Assembly: GCA_038198445.1 (NCBI GenBank)
Contig: JBBPZZ010000034.1
Coordinates: forward strand, 1 to 12,590
Source of the DNA: JACDDK01 sp038198445
Lineage (GTDB): Bacteria > Actinomycetota > Rubrobacteria > Rubrobacterales > Rubrobacteraceae
Length of the DNA: 12,590 nt
Reading direction: 5' to 3'
The notes under the pieces are model-generated. The model had not been told where the DNA came from. It did no database searches and saw nothing but the letters and a program-made list of their open reading frames with translations. Shown in pieces: positions 6,873-12,590 of the stretch (position 1 is its first letter; each line of letters starts with the position of its first letter). A program made the position numbers and the translations under genes.

Positions 6873-6995
6873 ACAACGAGGGAAGCACGAAGCACGGTAT
6901 CCCGGATCTGTAGAACCTCGTCGAGAACGCTTTGCACGTGTTCACCGGGAAGGTCCGAGTAGAAAGAGATCACAGGAACGGCGTGATGCGGCTCC
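6873..6995. other. Spacer between convergent higA and dnaX ends
   Basis: These 123 bases separate two converging stop codons. I see no strong hairpin with a T run in either direction. A minus-strand frame (GTG 6973 to TAG 6794) reads protein-like at first (VISFYSDLPGEHV) and then runs antisense through higA. It could be the tail of sequence present before the toxin-antitoxin insertion, but no family is recognised and it has no ribosome binding site. Confidence 0.35.
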
Positions 6996-8840
6996 TCAAT
7001 CCTGGTCGAATAAACCGAACCGCTCCCGCGCTATCTCGAAGACCTCGCGCTGGTCGCGGATTATATCATCGCCCCCAGCGGCTCCCCCGCCACTCGCCTC
7101 CGGGCTCACCGCGGCCTCCGCTACACCGGAACCGTTCGCGGACCCAGAGTCCTCTAACCTTTCATCTACCTCGGGCTCCCGCGCTTCCGGCGGTTCATCA
7201 GCAAGCGGCGCGTCTTCCGCGGGCGGAGACGACTGCGGCTCCTGTCTCACAGCGGACACGCCGGCCCCTCTGGATTCGTCGGCCGCCCGGACCTCCAGGC
7301 GCGGCTTCGAGCCGACGCGCTCTTCCAACACCTTGTGCAACTCCTCGATATGCTTGCGGTCTTTAGCCATCCCGAGGAAGAATTTCTGCTCCTCCGGGAA
7401 GACGAGCCCGAGGACTTTCCCATCGAAGCTCTCTACGCGCGCCTCTCCATAGACAGCCGCCGTGAGCGCCTGACGACCGCGCTTGAGGTCTCCTATGACC
7501 TGGCTCCACTGGGACGCGAGGTCCTGGCTCGCCCCCCGACCGTCGCTGGAGCGAGCCACCTCACCTTCTGACTCCGGTTCGGGCGAGAGCTCCGGTCCCC
7601 GGACCTCCTCCGGCTGAGGCTCTTCTTCCTCGCGCGCCACGGCTTTCGCGGGCTCGGACGCGGAGGCTTGCGTAGCCCTGGCTACGACTTCTCCGCTCGC
7701 GACGGCTTTCTCCAGTGTCTCCAGACGTTGGAGTAAGGCCTCGATGGAAGGTTCGGTGTAGTCGCGGGCGAGTTTGAGGAAGGTCAGCTCCAGCTCCAGT
7801 TTCGGGTCGGCGCCGCGTTTTACGCGTCCGAGGGCATCGCCCATCGCCTCTACCAGCCGGACCACCTCGGCGGTCGGGATGGCGTTCGCCTGCTCCTCCA
7901 GAGGGGCGCGTTCGTCGGCGCCGATCTCGGCCAGGGCGACTTCGGGGGCGTGCGGCAGGAGCATCAGGTTCCGCAGGTGAGAGATCAACTCTCCGGCGAA
8001 CTGTCCGAGGTCTTTCCCCTCATTTGAGAGACGGTCCACTATCTTCAAAGAATCCGCGGCCCGGCGTTCGTGGAGGGCGTAGGTAGTCTGCAGCAAAGCC
8101 TCCGGGCCGACGCTTCCGAGAAGCTCGCGCACCATGGAGGCGGTGACCCCACCCTCCGCGAACGACGAGAGCTGGTCTAGAAGACCCTCCGCGTCCCGGA
8201 AGGACCCCTTCCCCTCGCGGGCTATGACGGTGAGCGCCTCGGGCTCCGCCTCTATGCCTTCGGCCTCGGCTATTTCGGCGAGCTTCTTCGCCAGCGTCTC
8301 GACGCTCGGGCGGCGGAAGTCGAAGCTCTGGCAGCGGCTGATGATAGTCGGCAGCACCTTATGTTTCTCGGTGGTGGCGAGGACGAAGATTACGTGCTCG
8401 GGAGGTTCTTCGAGCATCTTGAGGAGGGCGTTGAAGGCCTCGGTGGTGAGCATGTGGACCTCGTCGATGATGTAGATCTTCATCCGGCCGCCGGCGGGCG
8501 CGAGGTTCACCTTGTCACGCAGTTCCCGGATCTCGTCGATTCCCCGGTTTGAGGCGGCGTCCATCTCCAGCACGTCCATCGAGGAGTTGTTGATGATGGC
8601 GCGGCAACTGTCGCAGGTCCCGTCCGGCTCCGGCGTTGGTCCCTGCTCGCAGTTCAATCCCATGGCGAGGACTTTCGCGGTGCTCGTCTTGCCGGTCCCA
8701 CGCGGGCCGGAGAAGAGGTAGGCGTGGGAGACGCGATCCGTCTCGATGGCCCGTTTCAGGGTGCGGACGACGGGTTCCTGGCCGACGATGCCGGCGAAAC
8801 GCCTGGGGCGCCACTTGCGGTAGAGAGTCGTGTGCTTCAT
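6996..8840 (-). CDS. dnaX: DNA polymerase III subunit gamma/tau
   Basis: A 614-residue clamp-loader ATPase. It opens with LYRKWRPRRFAGIVGQ; Walker A is GPRGTGKT (45-52), the zinc-module region C64, D73, C76, C79 has Asp where the second Cys usually stands, Walker B/DEAH-like is IIDEVH (124-129), and the sensor and arginine-finger region reads LATTEKHKVLPTIISRCQSFDF in two parts around 154-175. Domain III follows to about 365. A Glu/Ser/Pro-rich linker spans roughly 375-440, then a tau-like globular segment (about 450-545) and a disordered acidic tail. I see no A-rich slippery heptamer, so production of a short gamma form by frameshifting is not indicated. The start ATG 8840 is fixed by homology; the ribosome binding site is weak. 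It lies just downstream of the SRP RNA. Confidence 0.97.
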   Translation of the reverse strand: MKHTTLYRKWRPRRFAGIVGQEPVVRTLKRAIETDRVSHAYLFSGPRGTGKTSTAKVLAMGLNCEQGPTPEPDGTCDSCRAIINNSSMDVLEMDAASNRGIDEIRELRDKVNLAPAGGRMKIYIIDEVHMLTTEAFNALLKMLEEPPEHVIFVLATTEKHKVLPTIISRCQSFDFRRPSVETLAKKLAEIAEAEGIEAEPEALTVIAREGKGSFRDAEGLLDQLSSFAEGGVTASMVRELLGSVGPEALLQTTYALHERRAADSLKIVDRLSNEGKDLGQFAGELISHLRNLMLLPHAPEVALAEIGADERAPLEEQANAIPTAEVVRLVEAMGDALGRVKRGADPKLELELTFLKLARDYTEPSIEALLQRLETLEKAVASGEVVARATQASASEPAKAVAREEEEPQPEEVRGPELSPEPESEGEVARSSDGRGASQDLASQWSQVIGDLKRGRQALTAAVYGEARVESFDGKVLGLVFPEEQKFFLGMAKDRKHIEELHKVLEERVGSKPRLEVRAADESRGAGVSAVRQEPQSSPPAEDAPLADEPPEAREPEVDERLEDSGSANGSGVAEAAVSPEASGGGAAGGDDIIRDQREVFEIARERFGLFDQD

Positions 8841-8870
8841 GGTTTGGAGATAGAGTTGGCGAACCTCACG

Positions 8871-8885
8871 CCGCTAGTATAGCGG
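8871..8885 (-). promoter_or_regulatory. dnaX -10 element inside an inverted repeat
   Basis: On the minus strand TATACT (8881-8876) is a good -10 about 36 bases upstream of the dnaX start. A convincing -35 is lacking at the usual distance. The element lies in a perfect dyad CCGCTA-GTA-TAGCGG, which could be an operator or could arise by chance. The SRP RNA terminates about 30 bases upstream, so dnaX likely has its own promoter here. Confidence 0.5.
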
Positions 8886-8914
8886 ACGAGGCTCGCCATC
8901 ACGACGAAGAAAAC

Positions 8915-9190
8915 AAAACCGCGCACCCCGCCGTCGACGAGATCGCACCCGGCGAACTCCCGGCCGCCGACTCCGATCCGGCTACCCCGATAGCACATGA
9001 GGTTACCCGCTTAGTGCTGCTACCTTCCGGTCCTGACACGATTCACGGGGCCCCATTGCCCGGGACCAGACCATCAACGCCGGCCGCACCGGTTTCAACC
9101 GAACCCGGTACTCGCCTCGGGCGGGGAATTAGGCCCTGCTAGGCGATCGCAGGTACAGGGCATCGCCAGCTCCCCGCTTAGCGCGGCATG
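8915..9190 (-). ncRNA. ffs: Signal recognition particle RNA, large type with Alu domain
   Basis: The S domain is unmistakable on the minus strand: GTGTCAGGACCGGAAGG then TAGCAGCACTAAGCGGG (about 9041-9006), with a GGAA tetraloop at 9028-9025. Unlike the roughly 100-base 4.5S type, the homology extends over about 276 bases. The 5' part contains an Alu domain like that of Bacillus scRNA: GCCGCGCTAAGCGGGGAG (9187-9170), complementary GCGGGGA (9177-9171) and TCCCCGC (9127-9121), and GCCCTG (9161-9156) matching CAGGGC (9138-9133). The terminal helix pairs GCCGCGC (9187-9181) with GCGCGGT (8924-8918), followed at once by TTTTGTTTT, which closes the gene as a terminator. It lies directly upstream of dnaX, as in Bacillus. 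Ends are approximate by a few bases. Confidence 0.95.
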
Positions 9191-9193
9191 GAG

Positions 9194-9203
9194 AGTGTAC
9201 CAA
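9194..9203 (-). promoter_or_regulatory. SRP RNA promoter (extended -10)
   Basis: On the minus strand TACACT (9199-9194) is preceded by TGG, giving an extended -10. It is placed so that transcription would begin near 9187, the 5' base of the terminal helix of the SRP RNA. The -35 region is weak (CTTTTG about 17 bases upstream), which is tolerated with an extended -10. Confidence 0.6.
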
Positions 9204-9209
9204 ACCACC

Positions 9210-9258
9210 CCGGAAACAAAAGAAGGCCGGAGCGCCCGCAGTGGCGTCAGCGCACCGG
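9210..9258 (-). terminator. Probable intrinsic terminator of the SHOCT gene
   Basis: Downstream of the stop at 9276 the minus strand forms a stem from CCGGTGCGC (9258-9250) and GCGCTCCGG (9235-9227), eight pairs with one T-T mismatch and a 14-base loop. It is followed by CCTTCTTTTGTTT, a moderately T-rich tract. It would separate the SHOCT gene from the SRP RNA promoter. Confidence 0.45.
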
Positions 9259-9275
9259 GTGAAATTTCCGCGCTT

Positions 9276-9644
9276 TCAGGAGTCCGCGCTTCGTCCGAAT
9301 TTCAGCCGCCTCATGGCTTCGCGTACGTAGCCTTCGTAGCCCGTGTGTGATGGAGGCTCGGAGATCGGGTTTTCACGCAACACTTCCAGGGACTTCTCGT
9401 ATTCTTCGGCGGAGACCTCACCGCGGGCGAACCGCTCCCTGAGTATGTTCTCCGCCGAATTCGTCCGTCCGGCGCCCTGCCTTACGGAGAGGAACCAGAA
9501 CGCGCCCAACACGATGAGCGTCAGAAGCCCCATCAGGAACATCAGGCCGATGAACGACCCGATCATCTCGAATACGCCCCATCCGCCCATCGGTCCATCC
9601 ATCCCGTGCATTCCGCTCATCTGTCCTTCCATCTCTGTATCCAC
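9276..9644 (-). CDS. Small single-pass membrane protein with SHOCT domain
   Basis: About 122 residues. The N-terminus is rich in Met, Gly and His (MSGMHGMDGPMGGWG), followed by one membrane helix (about 29-53) and a SHOCT motif (AENILRERFARGEVSAEEYEKSLEVL, split here as residues 64-77 and 78-89). The C-terminal tail is charged. SHOCT is a short oligomerisation domain of unclear role, often at the end of small membrane proteins in actinomycetes. The Met/His-rich part could bind copper or another soft metal, but this is speculation from composition. The start is uncertain: GTG 9644, ATG 9632 or ATG 9620 all lie in or near a duplicated purine-rich element. It follows the DedA gene by 87 bases, probably in one unit. 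Confidence 0.8.
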   Translation of the reverse strand: MDTEMEGQMSGMHGMDGPMGGWGVFEMIGSFIGLMFLMGLLTLIVLGAFWFLSVRQGAGRTNSAENILRERFARGEVSAEEYEKSLEVLRENPISEPPSHTGYEGYVREAMRRLKFGRSADS

Positions 9645-9676
9645 TCTCCTTCCATCTCTGTATCCACTCTCCTTCC
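9625..9676 (-). repeat. 23-bp tandem duplication at the translation start of the SHOCT gene
   Basis: The plus-strand unit 9625-9647 is repeated exactly at 9648-9670, and its first six bases (CCTTCC) appear again at 9671-9676. On the coding strand each unit contains GGAAGGAGAGTGG followed by ATACAGAGATG, that is, a purine-rich ribosome-binding element, a GTG and an ATG. Because 23 is not a multiple of three, the upstream copy starts a different frame that ends in a TGA overlapping the ATG at 9620. Confidence 0.9.
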
Positions 9677-9683
9677 GCTATTG

Positions 9684-9716
9684 TCCGGGACCGGCCCGGA
9701 AGCTATTTATGAATAG
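9684..9716. other. Small hairpins in the dedA-SHOCT spacer
   Basis: Two adjacent short dyads lie between the DedA stop and the SHOCT start: TCCGGG-ACCGG-CCCGGA (9684-9700) and CTATT-TATG-AATAG (9703-9716). Neither is followed by a T run, so readthrough from dedA is likely. They could be processing or attenuation structures; the evidence is only the symmetry. Confidence 0.3.
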
Positions 9717-9731
9717 ATCTCGCCCCGCACC

Positions 9732-10346
9732 TCACCGGATAGTTCCGAACGCTCCGTGCCCGGGCAGACGTACAAAAGCCACATAGACGGCAAGTGCGAG
9801 GGCCGCGACTCCGAACAGCGACCAGCTTACTTCGTTTGCAACGCCGCTCAGGGTCTCCCAGTTATCCGCGAAGAGGTAACCGAGACCAACGAAGAGGCCC
9901 ACCCACACCGCCTCGCCCGCGAGGTCGAAGGCGAGGAAACGCCGGAAGGGGTAGCCGCTGCCGCCCGCTATGAGGTTCGTTGGCAGGGCGAGCGGCGTCA
10001 ACAGGAAACGAGTCAGGAGTATGGCCGGGCCACCCCGACGCTCGAAGGCCTCCCGCGCCTTCCTCCAGGAGCTTCCGGTCCATCCGTCCGATGCGCGCCC
10101 TGGCGCGAGCGAGACGCCAAAACGTCCCAGGAGGTAGCTGCCGCTGTCTCCGAGCATCACCCCGAGCAGGGCCGGAACGAGTACCGCCGCAGGGTCTAGA
10201 GTCCCTACGTTGACGAGGGCTCCGGCGGCCAGCAGAAGTAGCGTACCCGGCAGAGGCACGCCAAGAGATCCCACCATCAAGGCCAGCGGCAAGACCAGCC
10301 CTCCGTAAGATAATAATGTGTCCGGTGAAATCTCTGTCATGCTCAT
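9732..10346 (-). CDS. DedA/VTT-family integral membrane protein
   Basis: At 204 residues it has a typical DedA length. Landmarks in order: a hydrophobic re-entrant segment with GVPLPGTLLLLAAGAL (residues 29-44), GVMLGDSGSYLLGRFG (62-77), an amphipathic stretch with FERRGGPAILLTRFL (101-115), NLIAGGSGYPFRRFLAFD (124-141) and GLFVGLGYLFAD (150-161), with a final helix at about 175-193. Family members include undecaprenyl-phosphate and phospholipid translocases that keep membrane potential and envelope homeostasis; which lipid this one handles cannot be told. The canonical acidic residue before P-x-P-G and the arginine of the usual R-(x)5-R segment are altered (GVPLPG, TRFLLTPLALP), so its activity may differ. 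The start is firm: GGAGG seven bases before ATG 10346. Confidence 0.88.
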   Translation of the reverse strand: MSMTEISPDTLLSYGGLVLPLALMVGSLGVPLPGTLLLLAAGALVNVGTLDPAAVLVPALLGVMLGDSGSYLLGRFGVSLAPGRASDGWTGSSWRKAREAFERRGGPAILLTRFLLTPLALPTNLIAGGSGYPFRRFLAFDLAGEAVWVGLFVGLGYLFADNWETLSGVANEVSWSLFGVAALALAVYVAFVRLPGHGAFGTIR

Positions 10347-10432
10347 CTCTAATCCTCCCGCGTTCGTTCTGCTTCTTGCTATTTAGTTTGGGCTTCCGGT
10401 CTATGAACGGCCGATGAAGAACCTACGAATTT
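10347..10432. other. Spacer between ferric-reductase-like gene and dedA
   Basis: An 86-base AT-richer spacer. On the minus strand TTCATA and TAAATA stand 16 bases apart upstream of dedA, a weak promoter-like pair. The hairpin just before it, over the end of the preceding gene, may limit readthrough. Confidence 0.3.
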
Positions 10433-11416
10433 TCATAGAGAGTCACCGGCATGACTTCCGGTGACCCTCTCGTCCCCGTGACGGGTCTTTGGAGATCTCC
10501 TCCTGTGCGCGCCAGCAGGATGACCTCGCTGGAAGAACCTGCGGATTACGGTCCAACCCACCGCGAGCAGCGCTGCTATGTAGAACGCAATCGCCCAGGG
10601 AGAGCCAGTATCGCTGCCCGCAAGCAGGCCGTGAACGAGACCGAGCGCAAAGGTGAGGTAAGCCAGAGCATGGACGGCGCGCCATCCGGGCAACAGACGC
10701 CGAAGACCGCCGCTCGCCGCGGTCAGGAGGAGTGAGACCATCGCCAGGAAGCCAAACGTGACGGCTACGGGACGGTAGCTGGAAGTCCAGGGAACGAGGA
10801 GCAATTGCGACCAGCTAAACTGGACGTAGGAGTCGAGCCACAGGGATACCAGGTGGACGGCGAGCGCCAGGACAGAGGCTATACCCAGAGCCCGGTGCAG
10901 AGCGTAGACACGGGCGGGCAGACCGCCGACGGGGAGGCGGGCCGGGCTTCGTGTCCCGAGCAGGACGGCCCCCGTGGCGGACAGGAAGGCGACGAAGCCC
11001 GCCGAACGCGCCACCCCCCAGGAGAGGCTATCCGGTGAGAACGTGCGGACTGCCTCCCATCCAGACTCCGCCACGAAGGCGATAACGCCCGAGAAGGCGT
11101 CCAGGCGGGCGAGCAGACCGGCCACGAGACAGAACAGGCCCAGCACGAGCAGCGCCTTCCTGCCGGAGGGAGACCAGCCGGCGCCCGCCACGCCCCCGAG
11201 CAATACGACGCCCGCCACCGTGGCGAGGTCTAGAAAGCGTATCGTTCCACCCGAAACGGCGGCGAAAAGGCCGAGGACGCCGAGGGCTGGTGCAATCCAT
11301 GCCGAAGATGCCGTCCCTTCTTTCCGAAAGATCAACGGAGTAACTGTCAGGACCGCGACACCCAGGGCGGAGCCGACGAGTAGCAGCGAGATGAAGGTCG
11401 AGAGCGCCGCGTTCAT
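10433..11416 (-). CDS. Ferric-reductase-like transmembrane cytochrome b
   Basis: A 327-residue membrane protein. The N-terminal 110 residues hold about four hydrophobic helices of no recognised family. The second half (about 130-295) has the ferric-reductase-like transmembrane pattern with two histidine pairs, H174/H188 (LHRALGIASVLALAVHL) and H249/H262 (WRAVHALAYLTFALGLVHG), placed on two helices as expected for two stacked b-type hemes. The same fold occurs in MsrQ, STEAP, NOX and ferric reductases. There is no FAD/NAD(P)H-binding domain, so electrons must come from a partner. The tail after 295 is basic and polar, probably cytoplasmic. The start ATG 11416 shares ATGA with the ApbE stop and has GGAG eight bases upstream. 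The coupling suggests that ApbE flavinylates a partner in the same electron path. Confidence 0.85.
   Translation of the reverse strand: MNAALSTFISLLLVGSALGVAVLTVTPLIFRKEGTASSAWIAPALGVLGLFAAVSGGTIRFLDLATVAGVVLLGGVAGAGWSPSGRKALLVLGLFCLVAGLLARLDAFSGVIAFVAESGWEAVRTFSPDSLSWGVARSAGFVAFLSATGAVLLGTRSPARLPVGGLPARVYALHRALGIASVLALAVHLVSLWLDSYVQFSWSQLLLVPWTSSYRPVAVTFGFLAMVSLLLTAASGGLRRLLPGWRAVHALAYLTFALGLVHGLLAGSDTGSPWAIAFYIAALLAVGWTVIRRFFQRGHPAGAHRRRSPKTRHGDERVTGSHAGDSL
10437..10470 (-). terminator. Strong hairpin over the 3' end of the ferric-reductase-like gene
   Basis: The arms AGAG-A-GTCACCGG (10437-10449) and CCGGTGAC-C-CTCT (10458-10470) pair in 12 of 13 positions around an 8-base loop. It lies within the last codons, ending one base before the stop codon. 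Downstream on the minus strand comes CTATGAAAATTC, not a T run, so classical intrinsic termination is uncertain; it may protect the 3' end of the message or act with a termination factor. Confidence 0.5.
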
Positions 11417-12303
11417 GCGAGTATCTCCGTTCGGCCCTGACGGTCGGTGACGACGGCCCGGTAGCGGTCGTCGAACCGTTCGAGGGCGGATTTACCTTCG
11501 AGGATCAGGAGCTTTGCGGCGAGATCCGCTTCCAGGATGGTCGGGGCGGCGACGGTAGCGTAAGAAAGCTCGCCGCGGGATGGGGCGCCGGTGCGCGGGT
11601 CGATCAGGTGGTGCGCCTCTTCGCCCCCCGCTCTCCACGCCCGTCGCCGCGTGGTGGAGGTAGCGACGGCCAGAGAGGAACCGGAGAACTGCCCGATAGC
11701 CTCCTCGTGTACGACCAGCACCCTCCAGGGTTCGCCCACCTCGTCCGTGCCGAGCGCCACCACGTCTCCCCCCACGTCCACGAGCAGACCCGCGACGGGG
11801 ACATCCTCGGCCAGGCGCATCGCCGCCCATCCGATGCCGAGCGCCTTCCCCACACCGGCCAGGTCGAGGCGGACGCCGGGCGGCAGGGAGACTTCCCCTG
11901 ACTCCTGTATCCACCCCCGCATGTCCACGGAAGGTAAGGCGCCTGGCGCTTCGACCTCTCCGACATCGTCCCCGGGTACGCCGTCCCGGTAGCCAAACCT
12001 TTCCAGGGAACCAATAACACGCGGGTCGAGCAGCCCGTCCGACCACTCGTAAGCGTCGATAGCTTTCTCGATGGCGATAAAGAGACGTGCGCCGACGACG
12101 GCCTTCCCCAGACGGTTCAGACGCGAGAGGTCGCTGTCTTCCATGAACCGGGAGAGCGCCTGTTCGCTCTCCGCCAGGACTTCGGCGGCGCGCAGGAGCG
12201 CCGCGTCGCCGGCTTCCGGGTCGTCGGTCAAGACTGCGAGACGCGCCTGTGTCCCCATCACGCGCCCCTCCCAGGAGCACGCGGGTAGCTTCAGGAGCGT
12301 CAC
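11413..12303 (-). CDS. apbE: FAD:protein FMN transferase (ApbE family)
   Basis: A 296-residue protein. Family landmarks: VMGTQARLAV (15-24), SRFMEDSDLSRLN (51-63), DLAGVGKALGIGWA (147-160) with the conserved Lys 153, LVDVGGDVVALG (174-185), ATSTTRR (214-220), HHLIDPRTGAPS (231-242), and EADLAAKLLILEG (258-270) with the metal-binding Asp 260. ApbE moves FMN from FAD onto a Thr or Ser of target proteins such as RnfG/NqrC-type FMN-binding domains. There is no clear signal peptide or lipobox at the GTG start 12303, so it may act in the cytoplasm, or export may be unconventional. It overlaps the upstream gene by GTGA and the downstream membrane cytochrome by ATGA, so the three form one translation-coupled unit. 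No target motif is visible inside the window. Confidence 0.92.
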   Translation of the reverse strand: MTLLKLPACSWEGRVMGTQARLAVLTDDPEAGDAALLRAAEVLAESEQALSRFMEDSDLSRLNRLGKAVVGARLFIAIEKAIDAYEWSDGLLDPRVIGSLERFGYRDGVPGDDVGEVEAPGALPSVDMRGWIQESGEVSLPPGVRLDLAGVGKALGIGWAAMRLAEDVPVAGLLVDVGGDVVALGTDEVGEPWRVLVVHEEAIGQFSGSSLAVATSTTRRRAWRAGGEEAHHLIDPRTGAPSRGELSYATVAAPTILEADLAAKLLILEGKSALERFDDRYRAVVTDRQGRTEILA

Positions 12304-12590
12304 GACCCCTGGCTCACCGCGGCAGGGGCCTGCGACGGGGCGGAGTAGACCGGGGTGGCCTGCTGTCGCACGGAGGCTTGCCGCCGCGCGATCCTTCGCT
12401 GTACGGCCTGCCGCTGTACGGAGGCCTGGGTGGTTTCTTCCGGCTGCGACGTAGAGGCGGACTTCGTGGCGGCGGAAGTAGACTCCGCGTCCTTACGGGT
12501 TTGCGATGCCTTGGCGGCGCCGGCCTTCATAGTAGGTGAAGACTCCGCGGGTTTGGCGGCCTTCGCGGTGATCGCAGGTTGAGCATTCGC
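12300..12590 (-). CDS. C-terminal tail of an Ala/Ser/Gln-rich protein (5' end outside window)
   Basis: The frame is open from the right edge to the TGA at 12302-12300, giving 96 visible residues. The sequence is low-complexity: Ala, Ser, Thr, Gln and Pro dominate, with Lys and Arg spread through it (for example RQAVQRRIARRQASVRQQA). It is probably disordered and is most likely the tail of a longer gene. An internal ATG at 12530 exists, but no good ribosome binding site precedes it. Its stop shares GTGA with apbE. By context it might be the electron-transfer partner that ApbE flavinylates, but the visible part contains no FMN-attachment motif, so this is only a hypothesis. Confidence 0.6.
   Translation of the reverse strand, partial: ANAQPAITAKAAKPAESSPTMKAGAAKASQTRKDAESTSAATKSASTSQPEETTQASVQRQAVQRRIARRQASVRQQATPVYSAPSQAPAAVSQGS

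Noticed and set aside
6794..6973. Minus-strand frame starting VISFYSDLPGEHV between dnaX and higA
   Set aside because: The first 30 codons look protein-like, but there is no ribosome binding site, no recognised family, and the frame continues antisense through higA. Mentioned as a possible remnant only.
6996..8840. Programmed frameshift site for a short gamma form of DnaX
   Set aside because: No A-rich slippery heptamer with a following stem was found in the expected region.
8636..9142. Plus-strand open frame of 168 codons across the SRP RNA region
   Set aside because: It spans the antisense of dnaX and of the SRP RNA; the RNA structure and conserved core explain the sequence, and the translated product looks random.
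9080..9190. Possible tRNA upstream of the SRP core
   Set aside because: The GTTCGGTTGAAACC-like stretch first suggested a T arm, but no acceptor or anticodon arms fit; the segment is the Alu domain and 5' half of the large SRP RNA.
1..12590. CRISPR array, insertion sequence or prophage fragments
   Set aside because: No regularly spaced repeats, transposase motifs, terminal inverted repeats or phage genes were seen on either strand.

Overview
The window is high-GC bacterial DNA, and almost every gene lies on the minus strand. Start codons are often GTG or TTG, genes commonly overlap by ATGA or GTGA, and the gene content fits a deep-branching actinomycete of the Rubrobacter type. That taxonomic call is an inference from protein style and gene set; no 16S or other marker is present.

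Layout, read along the minus strand from the right edge. (1) 12590-10433: a tightly coupled set made of the Ala/Ser/Gln-rich C-terminus of a truncated gene, an ApbE-type FAD:protein FMN transferase, and a ferric-reductase-like membrane cytochrome with two predicted b-heme histidine pairs. This suggests a flavin/heme electron-transfer module at the membrane. (2) 10346-9276: a DedA/VTT-family membrane protein and a small Met/His-rich, single-pass SHOCT-domain protein whose start region carries a 23-bp tandem duplication. (3) 9190-6996: a large-type signal recognition particle RNA with an Alu domain, followed by dnaX. (4) 6872-6248 (plus strand): a HigB/HigA toxin-antitoxin pair inserted between dnaX and ebfC, with a well-formed promoter/operator and probably a leaderless toxin message. 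(5) 6014-2025: ebfC (ybaB), recR, an MrfA/YprA-type DEAH helicase that overlaps recR, then a short-chain dehydrogenase. The order SRP RNA-dnaX-ebfC-recR is the classic one known from Bacillus; here it is interrupted by the toxin-antitoxin pair and extended by a DNA-repair helicase. (6) 1952-1: a plus-strand six-helix membrane protein, a trypsin-like PDZ protease without any export signal, and the N-terminus of a response-regulator-like protein cut by the window edge.

Most of the window is housekeeping (replication, recombination, protein targeting). The points that deserve a second look are the Alu-bearing SRP RNA, the toxin-antitoxin insertion with its leaderless promoter and TGTCATG operator array, the recR-mrfA overlap, the duplicated translation start of the SHOCT gene, the apparently cytosolic HtrA-like protease next to a receiver lacking its acidic pair, and the ApbE/ferric-reductase unit. 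I did not find a CRISPR array, tRNA, insertion sequence or clearly novel defence system.
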